Assembly (NCBI RefSeq): GCF_013155375.1
Contig: NZ_JABJQY010000002.1
Coordinates: 1,426,001-1,490,000, forward strand
Source of the DNA: Nocardioides sp. zg-1308
Lineage (GTDB): Bacteria > Actinomycetota > Actinomycetes > Propionibacteriales > Nocardioidaceae
Length of the DNA stretch: 64,000 nucleotides
Direction of reading: 5' to 3'
Shown one piece after another: positions 8,719 through 17,559 of this stretch. The position numbers were made by a program, and so were the translations under genes. The notes below the pieces were generated by a model. That model had not been told where the DNA came from, made no database searches, and was given only the letters and a program-made list of their open reading frames with translations. Every line of letters starts with the position of its first letter. The stretch's first letter is position 1.

Positions 8719-9771
8719 ATGCCACGCCGAGGGCCCAGCCGCCCCCTGATCCGTGCCGCCGTGCTGACCACCGTCGGCCTGATGACCCTGTCCGCCTGCG
8801 GTGGAGCAGAGGCCGGACCCAAGCTCGAGCTCAGCGCCGCGCTGCCCGACGCCCCCGCGGAGGACACCGTCCTCCGGGTCGGCGACCCCGCCACGCAGGT
8901 GGCCCTCGAGACGTCCGGCCTCATCGACGAGCTCGACGTCGACGTCGAGTGGGCCAACATCACCGGTGGCCCCAAGACGCTCGAGGCCTTCCGCGCCGAC
9001 GCGATCGACATCGGCTCCGTCGCCGACATCCCGCCGCTCTTCGCCCACTGGACCGGCACCGACGTCCGCATCGTCGCCGCCCGCGAGACCGTCGACCCCG
9101 CCGAGCACCCGACGTACGAGCTGGGCGTCGCGCCCGGTGTCGACGTGACCTCGATCGAGGACCTCGCGGGCAAGAAGATCGCCTACAGCCCCGGCCAGGC
9201 GCAGGGCGCGCTCGTGCTCAACGTCCTGCGCGAGGCCGGGCTGACCCAGGACGACGTCGAGTTCGTCGAGATGCAGAGCGTCGACGACGCCTTCTCCGTC
9301 GCCCTCGCCGGCAAGCAGGTCGACGTCGCGCCGCTCGGCCAGACGCTGGTCAAGACCTACCTCGCGAAGTACGAGCGCGACGGCGCCAGCACCATCGCCC
9401 CCGGGGTCCGCGACGACGCCTGGACCCTCTACGCGCCGACGACCGTCCTCGAGGACGCCGACAAGGCCGCCGCCATCAAGGAGTACGTCGGCCTCTGGGC
9501 GCAGGCCCAGCAGTGGATCTCCGACCACCCGGACGAGTTCGCCGAGGCCTACTACGTCGACCACGAGGGCCTCTCGCCCGAGGACGCGCAGTACGTCGTC
9601 GACGCGCTCGGTGAGTTCACCGTGCCGACCGACTGGGACGAGTTCATCGCCCGCCACCAGGAGACCGTCGATACCCTCGTGGAGGCGCAGGACCAGGAGC
9701 CGCTGGACGTGGAGACGCTCTACGACCGCCGGTTCGAGAAGGCCATCAAGGCCGCGGTGGAGGGGTCATGA
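8719..9771 (+). CDS. ssuA: Sulfonate-type ABC substrate-binding lipoprotein
   Basis: 350-residue binding protein with a lipoprotein signal (lipobox LSAC, Cys27) and the NMT1/SsuA fold; ITGGPKTLEAFRADAIDIGSV near residue 80 and an AYSPGQAQGALV segment are typical of SsuA/TauA. The ATG at 8719 has AGAAGGAGA 10 nt upstream; a longer frame to 8260 overlaps the monooxygenase and is not real. It overlaps the permease gene by ATGA. Captures aliphatic or aromatic sulfonates outside the membrane (family inference). Confidence 0.9.
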   Translation: MPRRGPSRPLIRAAVLTTVGLMTLSACGGAEAGPKLELSAALPDAPAEDTVLRVGDPATQVALETSGLIDELDVDVEWANITGGPKTLEAFRADAIDIGSVADIPPLFAHWTGTDVRIVAARETVDPAEHPTYELGVAPGVDVTSIEDLAGKKIAYSPGQAQGALVLNVLREAGLTQDDVEFVEMQSVDDAFSVALAGKQVDVAPLGQTLVKTYLAKYERDGASTIAPGVRDDAWTLYAPTTVLEDADKAAAIKEYVGLWAQAQQWISDHPDEFAEAYYVDHEGLSPEDAQYVVDALGEFTVPTDWDEFIARHQETVDTLVEAQDQEPLDVETLYDRRFEKAIKAAVEGS

Positions 9772-10610
9772 CGACCCTGACCGCCCCGTCCCGCCCGGTC
9801 GTCGCGGCCGGCACGGAGGACGTACGACCGGTGCGGCGCCGGCTCAGCCCGGGCGCTTCCATCCGCTTCGGCGGCCTCATCGGCATCGCCCTGCTGCTCC
9901 TGGTGTGGGTGGTCGGGTCGGCCACCGGGCTGCTCGACCCGCGCACCCTGACCGAGCCGTGGACCGTCGTGGGCACCGCCGTCACGCTCATCGAGAACGG
10001 CCGCCTCCAGGAGAGCCTGGTGACGTCGGGCATCCGGGCCGCGCTCGGCCTCGGCCTCGGCGTCCTCGTCGGCGCGGTGCTGGCCCTCATCTCCGGGCTC
10101 TCCCGCTTCGGTGAGGTCCTCATCGACGGTCCCATCCAGGTCAAGCGCTCGATCCCGACGCTGGCGCTGATCCCGTTGCTCATCCTGTGGCTGGGCATCG
10201 GGGAGCCGATGAAGGTGATCACGATCGCCCTCGCGGTCTTCGTGCCGATCTACATCCACACCCACAACGGCCTGCGCTCGATCGAGGGCAGGTACGCCGA
10301 GCTCGCCGAGACCCTGGACGTGAGCCGCGCGGAGTTCATCCGCCACGTGGTCCTGCCCGGTGCGATGCCCGGCTTCCTCCTCGGCCTGCGGTTCGCGGTG
10401 ACCTCGTCGCTGCTGGCCCTGGTCGTGGTCGAGGTCATCAACGCCACCAGCGGGATCGGCCACATGATCACGCTCGCGTCCAACTACGGGCAGACCGACA
10501 TCATCGTCGTCGGCCTCGTCGTCTACGCGCTCCTCGGCGTCACCGCCGACAGCGCGGTCCGCCTCATCGAAAGGAAGGCACTGTCATGGCGTCGCACGCT
10601 CGCGAGCTGA
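9768..10610 (+). CDS. ssuC: Sulfonate-type ABC permease
   Basis: 280-residue BPD-type permease with about six membrane segments and a cytoplasmic loop VSRAEFIRHVVLPGAMPGF near residue 185 that meets the ATPase. Similar in length and plan to SsuC. Overlaps ssuA by 4 bp and the ATPase gene by 25 bp, which indicates tight operon coupling. Confidence 0.9.
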   Translation: MTTLTAPSRPVVAAGTEDVRPVRRRLSPGASIRFGGLIGIALLLLVWVVGSATGLLDPRTLTEPWTVVGTAVTLIENGRLQESLVTSGIRAALGLGLGVLVGAVLALISGLSRFGEVLIDGPIQVKRSIPTLALIPLLILWLGIGEPMKVITIALAVFVPIYIHTHNGLRSIEGRYAELAETLDVSRAEFIRHVVLPGAMPGFLLGLRFAVTSSLLALVVVEVINATSGIGHMITLASNYGQTDIIVVGLVVYALLGVTADSAVRLIERKALSWRRTLAS

Positions 10611-11368
10611 CCCCGGCCGTCCGGGTCCGCAACCTGCACCGCAGCTTCAACGAGGCCGGGGGCGTGCTCAACGGCCTCGACCTCGACATCGCCCCCGGGG
10701 AGTTCGTGGCCCTCCTCGGGCGCAGCGGCTCCGGCAAGAGCACGCTCCTCCGCTCGCTGGCGGGGCTCGACCGGGGCGTCGCCGGCACCGGCCGGATCGA
10801 GGTGCCGGAGAAGGTCTCGGTCGTCTTCCAGGACTCCCGGCTGCTGCCGTGGAAGCGCCTGGTCGACAACGTCACCCTCGGCCTCCGGGTCCCCGACGCC
10901 GCCGAGCGCGGCTCCGTCGCGCTCGCCGAGGTGGGCCTCGCCGGCCGCGAGACGGCCTGGCCGCACGAGCTGTCCGGCGGCGAGCAGCAGCGTGCCTCGC
11001 TGGCCCGCTCGCTGGTCCGCGAGCCGCAGCTGCTGCTGGCCGACGAGCCGTTCGGCGCCCTCGACGCGCTCACCCGCATCCGGATGCACACCCTGCTCCG
11101 CAAGCTCTGCGAGGTGCACCAGCCGGCCGTGCTGCTGGTCACCCACGACGTCGACGAGGCGATCGTGCTGGCCGACCGGGTGATCGTGCTCGACGACGGC
11201 GTGGTGCGCCACGACGCCCGGATCGACCTCGACGGCCGCCGATCGCAGGCCGACCCCGCCTTCGCCCGGCTCCGGGCCCAGCTGCTGTCCGAGCTCGGGG
11301 TCGAGGACGACCACGACGCGCCCGGCCGGCCGGTGCGCGCCGACCTCGGCGAGAGGGCGGCCTCGTGA
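10586..11368 (+). CDS. ssuB: Sulfonate-type ABC ATPase
   Basis: 260-residue ABC ATPase. Walker A GRSGSGKST at 45-53, Q-loop VVFQDSRLLPW near 76, signature LSGGEQQR near 127, Walker B LLLADEP near 148, and the H-switch LLVTHDVDEA near 180; LLPW after the Q-loop is typical of SsuB/TauB. The ATG at 10586 lies inside the end of ssuC and has AAAGGAAGG upstream. Energises the SsuAC importer. Confidence 0.92.
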   Translation: MASHARELTPAVRVRNLHRSFNEAGGVLNGLDLDIAPGEFVALLGRSGSGKSTLLRSLAGLDRGVAGTGRIEVPEKVSVVFQDSRLLPWKRLVDNVTLGLRVPDAAERGSVALAEVGLAGRETAWPHELSGGEQQRASLARSLVREPQLLLADEPFGALDALTRIRMHTLLRKLCEVHQPAVLLVTHDVDEAIVLADRVIVLDDGVVRHDARIDLDGRRSQADPAFARLRAQLLSELGVEDDHDAPGRPVRADLGERAAS

Positions 11369-12719
11369 CCGGCTCCGGCAAGCAGCTCGCCCTCAACCTG
11401 TTCATCTACCCCGACGGCCACCACGAAGCGGCCTGGCGCCACCCGGGCAGCCAGACCGAGCGGATCCTGGACATCGACTACTACCAGGAGCTCGCGCAGA
11501 AGGCGGAGGCCGCCAAGTTCGACGCCGTCTTCTTCGCCGACGGCCCCTCGCTGGCGGAGAACATCAAGTACGCCGCCCGCTTCCGCCTGGAGCCGATCAC
11601 CGTGATGACGGCGATCGTGGCGGCGACCGAGCGGATCGGCGTGATCGGCACGGCGTCGACGACGTACACCGAGCCCTACAACCTCGCGCGCCAGTTCGCC
11701 GCGCTTGACCACCTGAGCAAGGGCCGCGCTGGCTGGAACATCGTGACGACGGGCGCGGCCAACGCGGCGCTCAACTTCGGTCTGGACGCCCACCCGCTGC
11801 ACCGCGACCGCTACGCCCGCGCCGAGGAGTACGTCGAGGTCATCACCAAGCTGTGGGACAGCTGGGAGGACGACGCGGTCGTCGCCGACCGGGAGAGCGG
11901 GCTCTTCGCCGACACCGACAAGATCCACACCGTCGACCACGTCGGCCGGTTCTTCCGGGTCAAGGGTCCGCTCAACGCACCGCGCTCGCCCCAGGGCCGG
12001 CCGGTCTACGTGCAGGCCGGGTCGTCGGAGGACGGCCGGTCCTTCGCCGCCCGCTGGGCGGAGGCCATCTTCACCGCGCACCAGACGCTCGGGTCGGCGC
12101 AGGAGTTCTACGCCGACATCAAGTCCCGCGCCCGGGCACAGGGCCGTGACCCGCACGGCCTCAAGGTGTTGCCGGGCATCAGCCCGTTCATCGCCTCGAC
12201 CGCGCGGGAGGCCGAGGAGCTGCACGAGCAGTTCAACGACCTCACGCAGCCGGAGTACTCGCTGGCCCAGCTGCACCGGCTCACCGGCGTCGACCTGTCG
12301 TCGTACGACCTCGACGGGCCGTTCCCGCGCGAGGTCATCGACGCGGACGTCGAGCGCAGCGAGGGCAGCCGCTTCCAGCTCGTGCTCGACATCGTCGACC
12401 GCGAGCAGCCGACCCTGCGCCAGCTCTGCCACCGGCTCGCCGGCGCGCGCGGGCACCGCGTCGTCACCGGCACGCCCGACCAGGTCGCCGACACCATCCA
12501 GGAGTGGGCCGAGCAGGGTGCGGCCGACGGCTTCAACGTCATGCCGCCGTGGCTGCCGGGGGGCATCGACGTCTTCATCGAGGAGGTGGTGCCGATCCTG
12601 CGCCGCCGCGGCCTGTTCCGCACGGAGTACACAGGAAGCACGCTGCGCGACCACCTCGGCCTCGAGCGGCCCGCCAGCCAGTACGCACCCCAGCCCGCCA
12701 CAGTCCACCAGGAGACCGC

Positions 12720-12723
<4 letters not shown>
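11365..12723 (+). CDS. Flavin-dependent monooxygenase of the NtaA/SnaA/DszA family
   Basis: 452-residue luciferase-like oxygenase. The N-terminal LNLFIYPDGHHEAAWRHPGS and the AGWNIVTTGAANAALNFG segment near residue 125 are hallmarks of the NtaA/SnaA/DszA group, which act on compounds such as nitrilotriacetate, pristinamycin and dibenzothiophene sulfone. The GTG at 11365 overlaps ssuB's stop (GTGA). Lying in a sulfonate-transport operon with an SsuD-like gene, it probably oxidises an organosulfur compound or its carbon skeleton; the exact substrate is unknown. It needs FMNH2 from a reductase encoded elsewhere. Confidence 0.88.
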
Positions 12724-13766
<1,043 letters not shown>

Positions 13767-13772
13767 GGGGGG

Positions 13773-13854
13773 AGGCAGGGGAGTCACCGGGGTGGTGTCG
13801 CCGGGGTGGCGCTTCCGTCCTGGAGTCACCGGATATCCGGTGACTCCCCTGCCT
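13773..13854. repeat. Alternative hairpins within copy B region
   Basis: AGGCAGGGGAGTCACCGG at 13773-13790 is the exact reverse complement of 13837-13854, with 46 bp between them. The right arm also forms half of the perfect 26-nt palindrome at 13822-13847, so two mutually exclusive hairpins are possible in this convergent gap. Confidence 0.8.
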
Positions 13855-13902
13855 ACAGGTGGAGATCTCGACCTCGAAGCACGAAACCCGGGTGCAAAGC
13901 CC
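13822..13902. repeat. Convergent-gap palindrome, long copy B (palindrome plus 49-nt tail)
   Basis: 13822-13847 is a perfect 26-nt palindrome centred on CCGGATATCCGG. The tail at 13854-13902 (GAGATCTCGACC and a CGAAGCACG block) matches copy A at 6918-6966 in 44 of 49 positions, and the palindrome-to-tail spacing is also kept. It lies between the convergent aldo/keto reductase and MFS genes. Confidence 0.88.
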
Positions 13903-13910
13903 CGCGCGGG

Positions 13911-15305
13911 TCAGGCGGTCGACGAGCCGGCCGGCTGGGCCGCCCGGATCGCCGCGAGGACCCCGAGGACGCCGATCGCGACCGCGAGGGCGTAGACCAC
14001 CGGGAACGGGTCCTGGCCCGCGCGCTCGGCGGTCGCGTACGCGATGCCGCTGACCGACAGCGCCAGGGCGGCCCCGAGCGAGTCGGCCACCGTGAGGGCC
14101 GAGGAGTTGAAGCCGCGGTCCTCGTCGGTCGTGTCGGCGAGCATCGCGACGCCGGTGCGGGGGTAGGCGAAGCCCATGCCGACGCTCGCGAGGACGTACG
14201 CCGCGACGGGCGCGGCCGCCGGCACCGCCGTACCTCCGGCTCGCAGCCAGACCAGCAGCGCGATGGCACCCACGCCGACCAGCACGACGCTCGTCCCGAA
14301 CCGCAGGGCGGCGCCGTGCGAGACGCGCTCGCCGAGGCGGGACGACACCTGGCTCGAGGTCGCCCAGACGACGCCGACACAGGTGAGCGCGATGCCGGCC
14401 TGGCCGGGCGTGAGGTCCCAGCGCTCCTGAAGCACGTAGACGATGTAGGCCTCGGCGCAGAAGAACGACGCGGCGAGCAGGCCGCGGGTGGCGATGACCG
14501 ACGGCAGCCCGCGCCCGCCCCTCAGCGTGCCGGGCGGCAGCAGCGGGCGGAGCCCGACGACGACGAGCACGAAGGCGCCCGCCGCGGCGACGAGCACCAG
14601 CCCCGTCCCCGAGCCGACGAGCTCGAGCGCCAGCACGGCGACGGCCGCGAGCACCGCCCAGCCCAGCCGGGCGAGCGGAGCCTTGGCCGGGTCCTCGGGC
14701 ACCGGCTGCCGCCGGGCCGTGCCGGTGACCAGGGCCGCCGCGACGGCGACCAGCACGACGATGCCGAGGAAGACCCACCGCCACCCGACCGCGTGCGCCA
14801 CGAACGCCGCGACGCCCGGCCCGAACAGCGCCGGCAGCACCCAGGCGGCCGCGAAGGAGGCGAAGACCGCCGGCTGCAGGCGCGCCGGGTAGACCAGGCC
14901 GACCAGGACGTACGCGACCACGACCATCGCGCCGCTGCCGAGGCCCTGCACGATCCGGCCCAGCACGAAGACCTCCATCGCCGGCGCCGTGCCGCACACC
15001 AGGAGCCCGAGCGAGAAGGTGACCAGGGAGACGAGCAGCGGCCGGAGCGGTCCGCGTCGGTCGGCCCACATCCCCGCGGCGACCATGCCGACGACGCCGC
15101 TCGCGAAGGGGGCGGCGAAGGACAGCGCGTAGTAGTCGAAGCCGTCGAGGGCCCGGGCGACCGTCGGCATGATCGTGGTGACCGCCATCGACTCGAAGGC
15201 CGCGAAGGCGATGAGGGAGAACAGGCCGATGGTCGTGGCGGCGTAGGCCGGCGCGAGCAGCCGCTCGCTGGACCGGTCGGTGCCGGCGGTCGTCTCGGTG
15301 CTCAC
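13911..15305 (-). CDS. MFS transporter, probably drug efflux
   Basis: 464-residue integral membrane protein with about 14 predicted helices and the MFS loop motif GMWADRRGPLRP near residue 78, plus an antiporter-like VLGRIVQGLGSGAM segment. It fits drug/proton antiporters; substrate unknown. The GTG at 15305 has TAGCGT 6 nt upstream and no ribosome-binding site. It is divergent from a luciferase-like gene, and a near-perfect palindrome lies in the shared promoter region. Confidence 0.88.
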   Translation of the reverse strand: MSTETTAGTDRSSERLLAPAYAATTIGLFSLIAFAAFESMAVTTIMPTVARALDGFDYYALSFAAPFASGVVGMVAAGMWADRRGPLRPLLVSLVTFSLGLLVCGTAPAMEVFVLGRIVQGLGSGAMVVVAYVLVGLVYPARLQPAVFASFAAAWVLPALFGPGVAAFVAHAVGWRWVFLGIVVLVAVAAALVTGTARRQPVPEDPAKAPLARLGWAVLAAVAVLALELVGSGTGLVLVAAAGAFVLVVVGLRPLLPPGTLRGGRGLPSVIATRGLLAASFFCAEAYIVYVLQERWDLTPGQAGIALTCVGVVWATSSQVSSRLGERVSHGAALRFGTSVVLVGVGAIALLVWLRAGGTAVPAAAPVAAYVLASVGMGFAYPRTGVAMLADTTDEDRGFNSSALTVADSLGAALALSVSGIAYATAERAGQDPFPVVYALAVAIGVLGVLAAIRAAQPAGSSTA

Positions 15306-15311
15306 GGGACG

Positions 15312-15317
15312 ACGCTA
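15312..15317 (-). promoter_or_regulatory. -10 hexamer (TAGCGT), leaderless MFS promoter
   Basis: Minus-strand TAGCGT lies 6 nt before the GTG at 15305. The palindrome at 15321-15338 overlaps the region just upstream, where a repressor would block it. Confidence 0.5.
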
Positions 15318-15320
15318 GGA

Positions 15321-15338
15321 CCTCGCGTGCACGTGAGG
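15321..15338. promoter_or_regulatory. Palindromic operator candidate between MFS and luciferase-like genes
   Basis: CCTCGCGTGCACGTGAGG is an 18-nt palindrome with one mismatched pair, directly upstream of the MFS -10 element. A related GGTGCACGTGAG sequence precedes the VOC gene at 43721. No regulator gene is adjacent, so the binding protein is unknown. Confidence 0.45.
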
Positions 15339-15413
15339 GCAATCGGACCGGCTGTGACGTCCGCCGGGCCGCTGCCGCGGAATAAGAGCGGCGCCCGCGA
15401 CGCTGGGTCGGCA

Positions 15414-16448
15414 GTGACTGCACTCTCCGTCCTCGACCTCGTGCCCGTCCGCAGCGACCAGACCACCGGCGACGCCGTGGCCGCCTCCCGCAGCCTGGCG
15501 CAGGTGGCCGACGAGCTCGGCTATCGCCGCTACTGGGTCGCCGAGCACCACAACATGCCGGCCGTCGCCGCGACCAACCCGCCCGTCGTGATCGCCATGC
15601 TCGCCTCGGCGACGTCGCGGATCCGGGTCGGCTCCGGCGGCGTGATGCTGCCCAACCACGCGCCGCTCGTGGTCGCCGAGCAGTTCGCCCTCCTCGAGGC
15701 CGCCTTCCCCGGCCGCATCGACCTCGGCATCGGCCGCGCGCCCGGGACCGACCCGCTCACCAGGTACGTCCTGCGCGGCGGCAGCGCCGAGTCGGCCGAC
15801 GAGGCCGTGAGCAAGTTCCCGGAGTACGTCGAGGACATCCGCACGCTGATGTCGACCGACGGCGTGGAGCTCCAGATCGGGCCGCGCCGCCAGCCGCTGC
15901 GCGCGACGCCGGCGGCCACGTCGGTCGCCGAGATGTGGCTGCTGGGGTCCTCGGACTACTCCGCCCGCCTCGCGGCGGAGAAGGGCCTGCCGTACGTCTT
16001 CGCGCACCACTTCTCCGGCGAGGGGACCGGCGTCGCGCTCGACCTCTACCGGTCGTCGTACCGGCCCTCCCCGGAGCACCCGGAGCCCCGCACCTTCCTC
16101 ACCGTCAACGCCGTCGTCGCCGAGACCGAGGAGGAGGCGCGCCGCCAGGCGCTGCCCAACGTGCAGCAGATGATCGCGCTCCGCACCGGCGCCCCGCTCC
16201 ACCCGCAGCGGCTCGTCGAGGAGGCGGAGGTGGTCGAGATGACCCCGGACCAGCGCTCCGTCGGGCACGCCATGTCGGGGCGCTGGATCGTCGGCTCGGC
16301 CGAGCAGGCGCGGGCCCGGATCGAGGAGCTGGCGCAGGAGTACGGCGTCGACGAGGTGATGGTGCACCCCGTGGCCGGCGCCCACGATGGCACGGACCCG
16401 ACGACGTCACCCAACCGGGAGATCACCCTGCGGCTGCTGGCCGGCTGA
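15414..16448 (+). CDS. Luciferase-like (LLM class) flavin oxidoreductase, MsnO8/YhbW type
   Basis: 344-residue protein of the bacterial-luciferase fold. LSVLDLVPVRSDQT at the N-terminus, VAEHHNMPAVA near residue 45 and DLGIGRAPGTDP near 105 are typical of the YhbW/MsnO8 group. Substrate unknown; uses reduced flavin by family. The GTG at 15414 is the first plausible start, because a long upstream extension in this frame is antisense to the MFS gene. The proximity to the MFS exporter suggests a shared detoxification role (inference). Confidence 0.85.
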   Translation: MTALSVLDLVPVRSDQTTGDAVAASRSLAQVADELGYRRYWVAEHHNMPAVAATNPPVVIAMLASATSRIRVGSGGVMLPNHAPLVVAEQFALLEAAFPGRIDLGIGRAPGTDPLTRYVLRGGSAESADEAVSKFPEYVEDIRTLMSTDGVELQIGPRRQPLRATPAATSVAEMWLLGSSDYSARLAAEKGLPYVFAHHFSGEGTGVALDLYRSSYRPSPEHPEPRTFLTVNAVVAETEEEARRQALPNVQQMIALRTGAPLHPQRLVEEAEVVEMTPDQRSVGHAMSGRWIVGSAEQARARIEELAQEYGVDEVMVHPVAGAHDGTDPTTSPNREITLRLLAG

Positions 16449-16469
16449 GCCGGACCGCGCCCCTGGACG

Positions 16470-16874
16470 TCACAGCGAGTGGCGCTCCTCCAGGCCGACG
16501 GCCTCGCGCAGGTTGGTCACCGCCTCGTCGAGCCCGGGGTCGTCGGCGGCGCGTGACTCCATCAGCGCGGCGAGCGCCTCGGCCAGCACGTTGAGCTTCT
16601 CCTGCATGGCCTCGGTGTTGCGCCGGCCGGCGTTCTCGAGCAGCACCAGCAGGAGGAGCGAGAGCACCGCACCGAAGGTGTGGATCGCCAGCTCCCACTT
16701 GGTGGTCGACGTCCACAGCGGATAGCTGAAGGCCCAGATCACCACGACCGCCACGCACACCGCGAAGAACGGCGCCCGGCTGATCAGCTTGGTCGAGATC
16801 TCCACGAACCTCTCGAAGGGGTCGAGCCCGTCGCTCTTCTCGCGGCTCTCGGCCGCATCAGTCCGCTGCTCCAT
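16470..16874 (-). CDS. Low-affinity iron permease-like small membrane protein
   Basis: 134-residue protein with two membrane helices. The stretch from VVVIWAFSYPLW through KWELAIHTFG to LLENAGRRNTEAMQEKL follows the pattern of the low-affinity iron permease family (PF04120: Trp-Gly-Pro, Trp-x-Leu-x-Ile-Asn-Thr, then Asn-Arg-Asp and a Lys-Leu coil). Transport of iron has not been shown for most bacterial members, so the role is open. TAGGTT lies 6 nt upstream of the ATG at 16874. Confidence 0.65.
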   Translation of the reverse strand: MEQRTDAAESREKSDGLDPFERFVEISTKLISRAPFFAVCVAVVVIWAFSYPLWTSTTKWELAIHTFGAVLSLLLLVLLENAGRRNTEAMQEKLNVLAEALAALMESRAADDPGLDEAVTNLREAVGLEERHSL

Positions 16875-16880
16875 GCCCGG

Positions 16881-16886
16881 AACCTA
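16881..16886 (-). promoter_or_regulatory. -10 hexamer (TAGGTT), leaderless promoter
   Basis: Minus-strand TAGGTT ends 6 nt before the ATG at 16874, in the gap after the response-regulator gene's stop. Confidence 0.4.
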
Positions 16887-16908
16887 GTGCCACCGGCGCC
16901 CGGCGTCG

Positions 16909-17559
16909 TCACCCCTGGCGGCCCAGTCCTGCGTCGCGGGCCCGGATGATGACGTCCGCGCGGCCGGTCGCCTGCAGCTTGGCGAGGATGCTGGTGATGT
17001 TGTTGCGGATGGTCTTGGGGGACAGGAAGAGCTGCTGGGCGATCTGGGCGTTGTTGCGCCCGGCGGCGATCAGGTCGAGCACCTCGGTCTCCCGCTCGGT
17101 GAGCTCGGGGAACGGACGCTCCGGGCGGGCCGTCGGCGCGAGCACCTCGGCGATCCGGGCGGCCAGCGAGGCGCCGAACACGACCCCGCCCCCGTGGACC
17201 GTCGACACGGCGCGCACGATCTCGTCCTGGTCGGCCCCCTTGCGGAGGTAGCCCCGCGCTCCCGCGCGCAGCGCGGAGAGCACGGTGCCGTCGTCCTCGC
17301 CCATCGTGAGCACCAGCACGCCCACGCCGGGGTGGGCCGCGACGGCCGCGCGGGTGGCGTCGATGCCGTTCATCACCGGCATCTGCACGTCCATGATCAC
17401 CACGTCGGGACGGTGTTCCTCGACCAGCCTGACGGCCTCGGCGCCGTCGGCGGCACGGGCGACGACCTCCATCCCGGGCAGCGGGGCCAGCAGGGACGCG
17501 AGCCCGTCGCGGAAGACGGGGTGGTCGTCGACGACGAGCAGCCGGATGGGATCGGTCAC
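16909..17559 (-). CDS. NarL/FixJ-type response regulator
   Basis: 216-residue two-domain regulator. Receiver: acidic pair Asp10/Asp11, phospho-acceptor Asp57 (IMDVQMP), Lys107. Output: LuxR-type helix-turn-helix beginning LTERETEVLDLIAAGRNNAQIA near residue 150. The GTG at 17559 overlaps the kinase stop (GTGA), so it is encoded with its DesK-type kinase. GGTCC-rich repeats upstream of the kinase and upstream of the ABC efflux genes are candidate targets. Confidence 0.93.
   Translation of the reverse strand: MTDPIRLLVVDDHPVFRDGLASLLAPLPGMEVVARAADGAEAVRLVEEHRPDVVIMDVQMPVMNGIDATRAAVAAHPGVGVLVLTMGEDDGTVLSALRAGARGYLRKGADQDEIVRAVSTVHGGGVVFGASLAARIAEVLAPTARPERPFPELTERETEVLDLIAAGRNNAQIAQQLFLSPKTIRNNITSILAKLQATGRADVIIRARDAGLGRQG

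Noticed and set aside
13806..15413. N-terminal extension of the luciferase-like gene back to 13806
   Set aside because: The extension is antisense to the MFS gene and reads low-complexity Arg/Asp/Gly; the family domain begins right at the GTG 15414.
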